Assembly: GCA_021464245.1 (NCBI GenBank)
Contig: JADCRB010000104.1
Span: 1 to 64,000 of the forward strand
Direction of reading: 5' to 3'
DNA from: Carallia brachiata
Taxonomy: Eukaryota; Streptophyta; Magnoliopsida; Malpighiales; Rhizophoraceae
Length of the DNA: 64,000 nt
The notes beneath the pieces were generated by a model. That model did no database searches. It had not been told where the DNA came from and was given only the letters and a program-made list of their open reading frames with translations. Positions 35,942-46,227 of this stretch are shown here, one piece after another (the first letter of the stretch is position 1; each line of letters begins with the position of its first letter). A program made the translations under genes and the position numbers.

Positions 35942-36849
35942 CTGAAATTGAAAAGAAGTAAAGAGATTGTCAGTTGCATTACTTAGCTTTTGCTAATTTT
36001 GTAATAGGGAGTGAGGTGAATTTAAGTTAACTTACTGGTTTTGGAATAAATATTTTATACTATTTGTTAACATCCAAATATAATAGAGGGTAGTAATCTA
36101 GTCTATCATATACTATATTAGCTTCTACTATATTCATCCAGTCTGTGTACCAAACGCACCCTAAGGTTTTAGGTAAGATGTAGTGTCCCACAAGCCCATT
36201 TAGTGTTGCTTATTTCTTCCCTCTTGTGATCCATCTAAGTTATTGGGCCCTACGCATTCCCAGGAGATTGGTCATGTTGGTTGTGTTCATCTTGCAGGAA
36301 TACCAGAAATAGTGCATTTCCTTGTTCATCAGGTTTTAAAATTTCCATCTCAGTTTGTTAGAATTTCCTTGGCTTACTGAGCATGAGTTCATCAGTACAT
36401 AGGCTTGCATCATATAATCTAGTATGGACCATTTGATTAAGTTATTTTGAAGTTACTGGGCTTGATGATTCGATGTGCTTCTCAAATAGGAATGAAGGAG
36501 ATGACACTACTGCACAAGCTACACTTGAAAACCAGTTGGATTGGACCCACCGAAAGACATTGAGGTATGCCAATCACTTATTCGGTGAGATAATGAATAT
36601 AAGACAAATTAGAAAGTGAATTACTACTAGTTGTTTTATTTTATTTTACTTTATTATTTTCTCATACTATACTAATCTTCTTATGATATAGATGAATGTC
36701 AATTTTTAATATTTTGTTTTTTTTTTCTTTTTACTTACGTTTCAATTTTCAAGCATAAAACGGGAACAAGACAGAGTCCTTGAAGGCTATCCTCCCACTG
36801 TAGGGGTTTGTATATTATTTTAATCTAAAATAAGTTCATTAAGTTACCC

Positions 36850-37140
36850 AACGGCTATATAAACAAACAGCCCTCTCCCAATCTCAGATCAACTCAGTAG
36901 CTTTCCATTATGCCTTCTAATTAACTTCCTCTGGTTCCCTCCTCCTCCTCCTCTCTCTCTCTCATATCCTCCTTGGCCAGTTTCTTTCTTCGAGATCGAT
37001 GCATCTCTTTTCCAGTATCTTTCTTTCTTCCCTTTCTATAATAATTGCCATTGCAATTGATTCAATTCTCCCTTAGAAGAAATCACCCCCAAACAAAATC
37101 ACCAAGATTCGGCGCTGGACATACCCATTTTATCTAACGG
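36850..37140 (+). promoter_or_regulatory. Possible promoter and first exon of the second NPC1-like relic
   Basis: 'gctatataaacaaac' at about 36854 is a good TATA box. A CT-rich leader follows, then ATG at about 36999 opening MHLFSSIFLSSLSIIIAIAI, a signal-peptide-like stretch that soon meets a stop, and a donor at 'taacg|gtaatt' (about 37139). This fits the secreted N-terminus of an NPC1-like gene but is not diagnostic. Confidence 0.35.
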
Positions 37141-37284
37141 TAATTCTTGGATTTTGATTGCCTTTCTTTTGTTCTGTTGTCTGTTTACTTGTATTCTTTT
37201 TTGTGATTCTTTATAGAAATGTTTTTTTTTATGTCTATTGATATTTCTTGATTTTTTTTTCGGCTGTAATGGAAACTGCATCCC

Positions 37285-37395
37285 TTATGCGCTGGGACTT
37301 GAAGTCCCACGGGCAGGCCACGGTTGTCGGCAGCGTCTCACCGCGGGGAGATGGTGGCTAAGATGTTGTGCTTTGAAGACAGAGTGGAGTTACGA
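37285..37395 (+). other. GC-rich patch with short palindrome
   Basis: A GC-rich island in AT-rich DNA: 'gggacttgaagtccc' (6-bp stem, 3-nt loop) followed by 'gggcaggccacggttgtc' and 'ctcaccgcggggagatgg'. No protein or RNA family recognised. Confidence 0.35.
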
Positions 37396-37770
37396 AAGTT
37401 GGGTGATTTCTCGTTAATTTTTTTTTTTTTTTTAATTTCTACCTTTCCCACTTTATAATCCTTTTGTTTCTTTGTTAATTTTTCTTTTCTGTAGCCATTG
37501 TTTTTGTTTTTTTTTCCTCCTCCTCCTGTCTTCTGCTCTCTCCTCGCTCCCTAACAGAAACTCTTTTTTGTTTCCCAGTGTTTCCTTTTCTTTTTCTCTG
37601 TTTTTTTTTTCTTTTTCTTTTTAAGTTTAAAAAATCTATCTAATCTGCTATTTGTGTTTCTATTTTCTACCTATTTTCTTTCTTTTTTGAATCTTCAATT
37701 CCTCTGCTAATCTATTATTGGCTTTCTTGACAGTAACTGTGCGCTTCTCCTGTGCGCTGAGAACAGAGGT

Positions 37771-37927
37771 CGTAATGTTGCTTTGTTGACACTAATTCAT
37801 ATCGGTTCCCAATTCCCAATTCTTTTTGCGTAGGTAGTTACTAATGTCGTAATGTTGTAATGTTGCTTTGTTGACACTAATTCATATCGGTTCCCAATTC
37901 TTTTTGGGTAGGTAGTTACTAATGTCG
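37771..37927 (+). repeat. Tandem duplication (about 80 bp)
   Basis: 'gtaatgttgctttgttgaca', 'ctaattcatatcggttccca' and 'gtaggtagttactaatgtcg' occur twice in a row. The first copy has an extra 'ttcccaa' unit. Confidence 0.85.
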
Positions 37928-40620
37928 TTCAATCTCGGGTTCTCTTTCTTCTTTTTTTTTTTTTTTTTTTTCCTTTGTTTATTTGTCCAAATTCTATTTT
38001 TCTTTAATGAGTTATGTCATTTCATCTTGTAGCAATGGTGCCTTTTTAAGCTCAATCTTTCCTTTCCACTTTTCCCCCTTCTTTTTTAGCTTCTTTTTTC
38101 TGTTTTCATCTCCTTATCTAATACTTTTAAACGGATAACAAGAGGGAAGAAGCAAGCAATATTAAATAAGTTTTTGGACACCACATCTTACCTAAAACCT
38201 TAAGACTTAGGTTATGGGTCTTCTAACTACGCTTGTATATTGCTTTACTCCTCCTTCTTTTCCAATATAGGACTTTTATATTTTATACTCAAACAGTTAT
38301 TATCACTATGCTTTCTGTCCATAAATATTTTCGCTATACCATACTACCTATTTATGAATGCATTCTCCCTTTCTGTTTCTCTCTCAAATTTCCACAAGTA
38401 ATTTTGATTTGTTAGATTCTCTTAGAACTTTAACTTCTTTCTAAACTGTGATACTTTGAACAACTGTTTATTAGTTCCTTCTGGCTGTTCTATCGGACTG
38501 TTTCCTGCAAGATACCGTGGTTGTTATTTAAAGCTGATGGATAACAGGATTGATCCGTTCCAGTGCGTTGAAGTGCTTTTATCTTTTGAATGCACCCAAT
38601 GAACTTACTTGTCTAAGCATGTTTCCTGTTTTGATTTCTCTATGCCTAGGATTTCATGTGTGTTGTGTGATGTCTGGTGCACTCACACGTACAAGGTTCA
38701 TTACAAAGTGTACACATCTGACAAAGAAGACCTGGACTGCTTCCTATGCAAGGTAACTTTTGGTTCCACTAGATTATATGATTCTTATTGGTTGAGGAAA
38801 GTTTCTCTGTGCAAAGAATGGTGTGTCATTCATTGTAAAAATGCAAGCAGTGCATTGACATCTACCTTTAGCAGCAAAAAATGACTATGTTATCTTGTTT
38901 CTATAAGAATTTCATGCACCTATTTGATGGTTGTTCCTGTTGCTTTGGCAAATGCCGTAAGTTCATATCTCATCATTTTCTTCATGAATATGTTGTTTCT
39001 TCTTCATTTTTATGTTTTCCTTTTTGCTATTTTGTTTTTTTTTTTTTTTCGCCATATAGGTGCCCTGTATGAAGACTGAATGAGGTTTGGAGTTACAAAT
39101 CATTCCTCCCCTCCGCACCTTCAGGTTTTTAACCTTTTATCTGATTGTATTCTTCTTAAACATTTGATTCCCTTAACATTTTCTTATTAGCGTGATGGTC
39201 GTATTATTAGACTTGTATATTGTCTTGGGGTTGTTTGAGTAATATTTCCTGGTATGGGCTGACGTTATATATCTTTTGTTAAAGGCTGCAATTACAGGTA
39301 GAATTTTAGTGTCATCATCTTTTTACCCTTTTGTCATTTGTCCTATGTTGCATCTCATAGTGCATATCTTATATACTGTCGGTCTTGCAAATGGGTATTT
39401 ATAGGATTAGAATGGGGAGGAAATACTTCCACAAAGGTTGAAAATTATTCTATAATTATATGAGGATTTGGGGGAGGAAGTCCCTTTTTTCAATAATAGT
39501 AAGGTTGGGAGATTCTGCAACTTCAGTTATGTGCATATGTGTTCTTCAATTAATTTGGTTCCTGTTTTATGAACCTGTCATGAAATAACATGATTATTGA
39601 TAGATGCAAAATTGAAACTTCCTTTGAGCCAATTTTCTTAGTGTTATTAAGTGATGGTTGATAAGAATGAAGTGTTATTGAACATTTGCAGTTTAAATGC
39701 ATTTATTTCGCTTTGTCAATTGGGTTGTTGTTTTGGTATCTGCATTCATGGATGGACTTTGTTTTATCAGATAACAAAAAGAAGAAAAGCTTCAGGTGAT
39801 ATAGAACCGCTCTGTTGAAGTCTATGGATGAATCCAGAATTGATGCTTTTAACATTTAAAAGGACAAAAAGGTATACAAGCATCTTAACTCCCTTCTTTG
39901 TTGCTTGTGTCCGAAAAATTTTGGGGCAAAGGATTGCTACCAGTGTACGATTATGCTCCATTACATTTACTTAGGTTGTTGATGTATATGGCAGGACCTT
40001 GGACTTCTGCATTCAGTTACCACGGTACATAACGTGTTGACAATTGAATACCATGCATGTGAATGGTTGAATATTTGTTTCACATTGGTTTAACATCAAG
40101 TGAGATGCACAAATCGAAAAATTGGCGCTCTATTCGTCTTATGTATCAGCCATTCATCATGAGGTCCCATTTATTTGCATTGCCAAATGATAGGCCATCA
40201 TATCTCACATATATCTTAACTGGTTACTGGCATTTTATGGTTTTCCAGGGTTGGGTTCTATAAATCACTCCCGCATCATTTTTGTTGAGCTTAGACCATA
40301 TTGGCAATTACGTTCTCAGCTAGAAGGGCTTTAGGTAGAAGTGAAAGGTGCGGTGGCTCCTGTTTAGGTGGTAAACTCTGCAAATGTCACTTATTCCTTG
40401 CTTGAACTTGTACTTATATCATTCATTTTGATTCAGCTTTTCCACTACCTCTCCCGGTTGTTGTGTGTCCCTTTCCTTTGTGACCGTGATTGCAGCTGGG
40501 ATTTCAAGCCCTATTGGATAACAGGCCTATGAGATAGAGATAACTACTCATTTGCGAAACAGTTTTAAAGGTTAATGCAACTATCACTTGTCCAATATAC
40601 AGTTATAGTACATGCTGATA
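37928..40620 (+). other. Intron-like relic sequence
   Basis: One exon-shaped segment (38649-38751) has 'ctag|ga' and 'caag|gtaac' borders, but its frames match nothing I know. No other supported coding sequence is seen. Confidence 0.3.
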
Positions 40621-40665
40621 ACTTTTGATGTTGCACATGCTGATAACTTTTGATGTTGCATCCAG

Positions 40666-41791
40666 GCAATGCTGGAGATGGGTTGCTAGAAATCCTAGCC
40701 TTTTGCTGTGTTTGTCATTGGTAAGTGATACTGTTCTGAGGTGGAGACCCAACCTGACAATTGACAAGGTATCACATCACTGTTTCTATTACTTTCAGAT
40801 CCTATGAAGGCATTTTTTTTCTTTTAGTTAGATGTTTGTCTGTTTTCAATTCAGTCTATTACCAATAGGTGCTTCCTTTGACCGAGTCATTTTTCTTTAG
40901 CAAGTAAAAGATCCGAGACCTACTTTGTTCTTTCCTTTTCCAGTTAAAAGGCCTAACGATAGGCTTACTGACACTCTCCGTACTTCCACTCTGAATTTAA
41001 TTTGAAAATAAGAATATTTTCCTCGAGTCTTATCCTGAAGCCAATGAAGCCCCGATATTATCACATCTTGATAACATTTCACTTATCCTACAATTGAATT
41101 GCATTCTTATATTTGACAATATTTATAGTTGATTTCTCCTATAACAAGAACTTCCATTTTTCTTCTTGGATTGCATTCCTATGCATATAAAATGGTAAAA
41201 CACTAGTCATTGGAAGTAGGGGTCCTTATAAAGTAGTGACACAATAACTTCCAATTATAAATGTATATATACATAACGTCAACTACTGCAAGCCCTTGAA
41301 ATTACAGCCAATGAACCCCTTTTATGTTATTTCTGGGATCACATATAGGTAAGTCCACTCTTTATCTCTCTTGTTCTTCCTCTTCATTTTTTTTTCTCTG
41401 CTATTTTTTTTCCCCTTTTTGTGAAGAAAGAGGTATTCATAACCATTTCTTAGCACTTAAACTTTCCTCATGCTTCTCTTGTTCAAGAAATCACGTGGTT
41501 TTCCAATGTATAACCATTTCTTAGCTGTTTTGGTTATATCTTTGTTTCCTTGGAGATTGTTACTCGACAGTTGGGTGTGAGTTTGTAGAAAAAAAAAGCT
41601 CCGGTAATTTCTTTATCATGTTCATTTTCTTTTAGTGTACGTTAATTGTATCACATCTCAAATAAATTATTCCACAACTTGTCTCTGTCATCCACTGTGT
41701 TTTCACTTTTCAGGTTCTGCTCGGTGTTCAGATGTTGTGCTTGTCATGCTTTCTGTCCTTGGACCTGACCCGTTTTTCAGTCCAATTGGAG
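40666..41791 (+). pseudogene. NPC1-like sterol transporter, N-terminal-half relic
   Basis: Exon at 40666-40770 reads WRWVARNPSLLLCLSLV then, shifted, EVETQPD, which matches the 'WVARNP..VLCLSL...FKVETRPE' junction of plant NPC1. Exon at 41714-41791 (after 'tttcag') reads VLLG then, after a 1-nt loss, SDVVLVMLSVLGPDPFFSPIG, which matches the start of the sterol-sensing domain, and ends at a proper donor in phase. These parts lie upstream of the NPC1 regions found at 32.2-34.1 kb, yet here they come after them, so two partial copies are present. The relic is cut off by the element at 42977. Confidence 0.75.
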
Positions 41792-42976
41792 GTTAATCTT
41801 AACAGAAGATATTCCTTTCTTGGTTTTGCCCAGCTATGTGCAGGTATGTTTCTCTCTATCTCCCTCTATCTCTCTCTCTCTCTCTCTGACAAATTGGTAG
41901 ATTTAGTATAATTTTGACCGGCTATTAGATTTACTTGGGAATTTCAAAGATCTTAAACCACGCAACTTTAGATACCTCTTTATTTGCACTTTTACCTGCC
42001 TTTTGACTTGGTCCTCTAAGTTGCTGCACTTTGTTGCACCATGAATTTCTGTTGGAACTGAAGATAACTAGATGATTGAGTGCCTCCATGCATTAAAGTG
42101 CCTTCATCATCCTCGGAAGGGCCTAATAAGGTGTTTGTTTAAACATTTATTCTTTTTTTTTTTTAATAGTTTTTTTGAGCTCCTTGCATGACTGAACTGT
42201 AATTATGCTTGTCCCTTTCTAAGACTCATCTTCAAAAAGAAACTAGAGACTCAGTTTATGGAGGAATCTTGTCCTGTGAAGTGGGAAATGCTTATCATTG
42301 GATTTCAAGAGTCTAGTAATTGTTTTCTAGATTCTTGGAATGCAAGTTCAATTAATCCATTACTGTGTACAAGGTTAAGTGGAGAGTTCTGCGTTGTTTA
42401 CAGTTCCAAGACTGGGAATTTCTTATATATATTTTTGGCTAAAGCTTGGTGATCTTGAGTTTCATACGCCGCTTTCTACCTTTCCTTGGATTTACAGTAT
42501 CACATATAGGTAGGTCAGTCCCCGCTTTTCGAGCTGTCTTTTTGTTTGTTTTGTTTTCCTTCTCTGTTTTTTTTCTTGGTTGTTGGGCTACATTCTCAAT
42601 TCTGAGTGATCAATAGTTTCCTTATGTTCCCCTTATTTAAGAAATTTTGTGGCTTTGCTCTGTTAACTGTTGGACAGGAGTAGAACCCCCTTTATTATGA
42701 GGAGGTGACAGTGAATGGTCAGTTATGTGCGTCGCCATCCTTACATTACACCACCATCTGTGAGGTATGTGAGTTTTTAAATTTTTGGTAATTTCTTGGT
42801 TAGTTCTTTTTATTATTTTTTTTTTTTTGGCGAAATTCTCGGTCAGTTCTTTGTTTCTCGATCTAGACATGTAATTCGCTTAGCTTCATTATAGCAAAGT
42901 GGGGCCTTCTTCTAAAATGAGCTTTACTCCATATCAAGGTGGTAGTATGTTCTCCAGGATAAGCAATTAGTTAGTT
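41792..42976 (+). other. Decayed intronic sequence with short repeats
   Basis: A (CT)n tract at about 41861-41888. 'atcacatatag|gta' occurs twice (about 41338 and 42499), suggesting a further internal duplication of about 1.16 kb. No supported gene. Confidence 0.35.
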
Positions 42977-43196
42977 TTATAGGTTTGAAAAAGTTTTAAT
43001 TAAGTCCTACACACGTTAGATCTATATTATTTAAGTTCTAAATATTAATATTTTTATTTCAATTGAATTCTAATTCATAAGAGAAGTAGATTTAACTGTT
43101 AAAAGAGCTGTCTAACCACATTAAAAAAATCTTAAGATTAAAGAAAATAAAATAAAAAGCGGAAAATACTTTTATGATTGCAGATTACGTATACAA

Positions 43197-43320
43197 TACG
43201 ATCTGATTGTTGGAAGATGCCAGACTCCCTGCCCATAATCGCTTCTTCGTTTTTTATGGTGATTTTGTGGACAGAGGCGGCTGGGGCCTCGAGATCTTCC
43301 TCCTGTTGCTTGCTTTGAAG
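43197..43320 (+). pseudogene. Captured serine/threonine protein phosphatase 7 exon
   Basis: Reads LLEDARLPAHNRFFVFYGDF then VDRGGWGLEIFLLLLALK, ending at an intact donor (aag|gtacag). It matches the plant PP7 block with the metallophosphatase GD-x-VDRG metal-site motif and the characteristic GxWGLE.FLLLLA. Only this exon and a few intron bases are present. The upstream GDVHG and downstream GNHE motifs are missing, so it is a fragment. Confidence 0.85.
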
Positions 43321-43514
43321 GTACAGTATCGCCCTCCCCCCACTCTTCTTTCTTCCTCCTCCTTTTCTTCTTTTATTCCTTTGTGTAATTTCTCTTTTAT
43401 GTCTCCTTTCAAAATCCGAGAAAGACAAACAACTTATGGTTGTAATTCACTCAAGAAAATTACAACAACTACACAAAACCAGAGATAAATAACCCAGATG
43501 ATGAAAGTGATTGC

Positions 43515-44029
43515 CAATCATGGCCAAGAACAAAAAGAGCCCAAAACATGTTTCCCTGAGCAGCCCAGTACAGAGGCCAAACAATCAAATTATGAAGGTA
43601 AGCAGCAGACGCAGCCAAACCGAAAACCACGAGGACGTCCCTCACCACATAGCTCATCGACCGCCAAGGATCCTTCAGCCAGCAATGCTTTGGTATGGCA
43701 GCTCTAACATCGGCCAATTTGAACGGTGGCGGCGCCCCTGAGTCGAATTCCCCTTCTTCTTCTTCCTGTTCAATCCCATTAACTCCATTGATTTTCTCTT
43801 CGTCATTCTCTTGTTCTTTCGATGCAACACTATATGGGCCGCTTAATTTAAGCCCCCAGTTTCTATCCATCAAACACCCACCTGAGAATCCGACAGAGCC
43901 AAGGGTAATTAGATCTGCCCCAACCTTGCTTGTGCCCGAAAATCTGGAAGGGATGGCTCCAGTTCCGGGTCTACAGAATATAGGAGGAAGGGGCTTGAAG
44001 CCACATTCTGATATCACCCAACTCGCCAT
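43515..44029 (-). pseudogene. Captured first exon of a chloroplast omega-3 fatty acid desaturase (FAD7/FAD8)
   Basis: From ATG at 44029 the frame reads [18 protein letters not shown] (plastid transit peptide), [52 protein letters not shown] (first membrane region) and [10 protein letters not shown]. This is the whole first exon of the chloroplast enzyme that makes trienoic fatty acids. It ends inside the first His box, at CATGATTG, where the donor is GC instead of GT. The frame continues open through intron sequence to a stop at 43469 (186 codons). The catalytic His boxes beyond HD are absent. Confidence 0.92.
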
Positions 44030-44324
44030 TGGAGGCCTAGTTGAAGACGAAACTAACGCGTCTCACCTTCTGACAGTCTTGGCCATGCGCAAGCTCTACG
44101 TACACGGTATACGTATTTTGTAATTATGAAATTTTTTTTTCCTTTTTTATTTTGTTTTCTTTAATTTTAAGAATTTTTTAATATGTGGTCAAATAGTTTT
44201 TTTAACGGTGAGATCCGCTTCCGTTATCTATAGGATTCAATTAGAACGAAAATATTAATGTTTAAAAGTTAAATGAAACAAACATAATGTTTAAAATTTA
44301 ATTGAAATTTTTTCAAACCTATAA

Positions 44325-44699
44325 GGCTATGTGATTGCTCGTACTTACGTTTTTCCATAGACGTTTCTTGTTATTCTCTTGTTTAATATTACTAATTTTT
44401 TTATTTGATATAAAAAATATTAAAATGGGTCTAATGAAATTTAAGAAACATATAATGTGCGAGCAATTATAACGCGAGAAACAAACAACGAAAGATGCTC
44501 GATAACCGTAAGAGCAGAGAGGCGAGAGAAATGTAAGGGAGGTTGGAGACGGCGCCGCATGCGTCGTCGGGCTCGTCGCGTGAGCCACCACAGACGAACA
44601 TGGCCCGCCACTCCCAGCAAATCCACCAGCGTCTACTGTCAGACTTCGATTGATGAAAAGCAATCACAGCCCTTTGAAAGACTTCTCGACTAATTTTGT
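44325..44699. other. Spacer with GC-rich patch
   Basis: 44510-44640 is GC- and CpG-rich ('gacggcgccgcatgcgtcgt') in otherwise AT-rich DNA. The Arg-rich minus-strand frame across it is not convincing. It may be part of another captured fragment or an old promoter. Confidence 0.3.
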
Positions 44700-45215
44700 T
44701 AAGAAAAAAAATCAAAATTTTAAATTAGTGTCTAATATTTGAATTATGATTCAATTATAAACACAATATTTTTTTAGGTAAAATCGGTCTCTAATATTTT
44801 GACTATAGCCTAATTAAGGACATAACGTTTTTTTTAACAAAATCGGTCTCTAACGTTTTTACTGTAGAATAATTCAGTAATTTTTTATTATATGACTGTC
44901 AAATTTACTAAAAAATATATTATCTGTTAAACCATCTCTTTATAGGAAATAACGTTATTAAAAATATGATACAAAGAGATGATATAATAAATTATGTATT
45001 TCGTTATAAATTAGACAATCAGATAATAGAAAAGTATTGAATTATTTTACAGTGAAAACGTTAGAGACTAATTTTGTCAAAAAAACGTTATATCTTTAAT
45101 TAGATCTTAATCAAAACGTTAAAAATTGATTTTACCCAAAAAAAAATATTGTGTCTATAAGTGAATTATAACTTAAACTTTAGATACCAATTTAAAATTT
45201 TAACATAAAAAAAAA
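44700..45215. mobile_element. Long foldback (MITE-like) element upstream of IMPL1
   Basis: Nearly the whole block is an imperfect palindrome. Left half: AAAATTTTAAATTAGTGTCT, then ACACAATATTTTTTTAGGTAAAATC, ACATAACGTTTTTT, CTCTAACGTTTTTACTGTAGAATAATTCA, quoted here in pieces. The right half is the complement with the same words in reverse order. The centre is near 44945-44960. No coding content and no clear target duplication. Confidence 0.7.
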
Positions 45216-45808
45216 GGAACGAGTTTTTAATTTTCTTTACAGGCATTTAATTTTATTTAAAATATTTATTAAAATGATTTTTCAAAAAAAACTGAAAATC
45301 AAAATTTTCTTAAAACAAAATCATTATTGTCATGTATGTGATTTACAAGGTATGAAACTTGACACTTGACTAATAAAAAAATTTAGATTACAAAATATCA
45401 AACCTAATACTTAACTAATAGAAAAAAGTTAACTAAACAATAACGTGAATGGTAAATTTAGAGAAAGAAAAGTTACTAATGAAATTTCTATAAACTCTAA
45501 TGATAGTGGGTGAAATCATGTACCATGCCAAAAAAAGAAAAACAAAACAAAGGCAACTGGCATTTAGCCAACGGAGTAAGTGGGGGTGGCTGACAGTTGA
45601 CACTTGACGGGGCACAGGGAAGGAAGGGAAAGGAAAGGAAACAGCAATCATTTTCCCACATCCTCCTACTAGCCATCAATCACCCCGTCCCTCGGTTCGT
45701 CCGTGCTCTCGTGAGTGAGTACTAGGATAGGATAGGATAGCATAGCATAGCATAGGATCAAACATAAATTCAATTTGCCTTGCTTATGCTCTGGATGTGC
45801 ATCCGAAG
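45216..45808 (+). promoter_or_regulatory. IMPL1 upstream region / 5' leader
   Basis: Intergenic DNA between the foldback element and IMPL1. A pentanucleotide run 'ggataggataggatagcata' (about 45725-45757) lies 50-85 bp before the start codon. No clear TATA box is seen. Confidence 0.35.
45725..45757 (+). repeat. (GGATA)n/(GCATA)n short tandem repeat
   Basis: Three to four GGATA-type units followed by three GCATA-type units in the IMPL1 leader or proximal promoter. Confidence 0.85.
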
Positions 45809-46194
45809 ATGACGATGATGATGGTAAGAGCGTCCAATTCCTGCCTAGTGTCTCCGACAAGCAGCAGCAGCCTAACAAGAAGCACAGGCGGCAGCGGCAT
45901 AGGCATAATTCCCTTTTCCACCACTAGTAATACTGGTGGTGGTCGTGCTCATCATATTCATAGTCGTTGCAGTGGCTTTGACACCACCACCACCCAAAAC
46001 CTCCACCTCCACCGCCGCCATCGCCTCCTCCATTACAATCATCAGAATCCTCCAATCTCCCTCGCCATCTCGGCGGCTCTCTCGGCGAAGAGTAAGAATA
46101 ATCCAAAAGTAAAAGTGGGTGCCCCTTCAACTGGCTCCATTTCATCCACTCACCTCATTCAAGTCGTCGAGTCTGCTGCTTCCGCCGGCGCTTG

Positions 46195-46227
<33 letters not shown>

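Larger units (their letters stand above)
35250..36161. mobile_element. PIF/Harbinger-type element carrying a host gene exon
   Basis: 912 bp bounded by imperfect terminal inverted repeats of roughly 100-130 bp that start GGGTGTGTTTTGTTTC on the left and GGGTGCGTTTGGTACAC (complement) on the right. It is flanked by TAA at 35247-35249 and TAA at 36162-36164, the 3-bp TWA duplication of PIF/Harbinger elements. No transposase is encoded. The interior is an ABCG transporter exon with part of its intron plus a long CT-rich microsatellite, so it fits a Pack-type, gene-fragment-carrying element. Confidence 0.75.
35152..36259 (+). mobile_element. Probable solo LTR interrupted by the Harbinger element
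   Basis: Taken without the inserted element, the sequence runs TGTGGGAATCC...AACCTTTAA / GGTTTTAGGTAAGATG...GGGCCCTACGCA, about 195 bp with TG...CA ends, typical of a small copia LTR. It sits exactly where copy B departs from copy A. No target duplication is clear, so the call is tentative. Confidence 0.4.
42977..44324. mobile_element. Pack-MULE-like element with two captured gene fragments
   Basis: The left end (42977 on: TTATAGGTTTGAAAAA, then GTTTTAATTAAGTCC...) and the complement of the right end (44324 back: TTATAGGTTTGAAAAA, then ATTTCAATTAAATTT...) form terminal inverted repeats of about 105 bp, including shared TTAATATTTT and AATTGAAT(T/C)CTA. Long inverted repeats enclosing unrelated host exons and no transposase fit a Pack-MULE. 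I find no clear 9-bp target duplication, so the Mutator assignment is by structure only. Cargo: a protein phosphatase 7 exon (+) and a FAD7/8 first exon (-). It interrupts the NPC1-like relic. Confidence 0.65.

Noticed and set aside
43695..44123. 142-codon plus-strand frame
   Set aside because: Antisense shadow of the FAD7/8 exon, which has unmistakable motifs on the minus strand.
45797..45808. Earlier start of IMPL1 at MHPK
   Set aside because: The first codon there is GTG; the first in-frame ATG is at 45809.
45924..46145. Gly-rich minus-strand frame
   Set aside because: Antisense of the His/Ser-rich transit peptide of IMPL1 exon 1.
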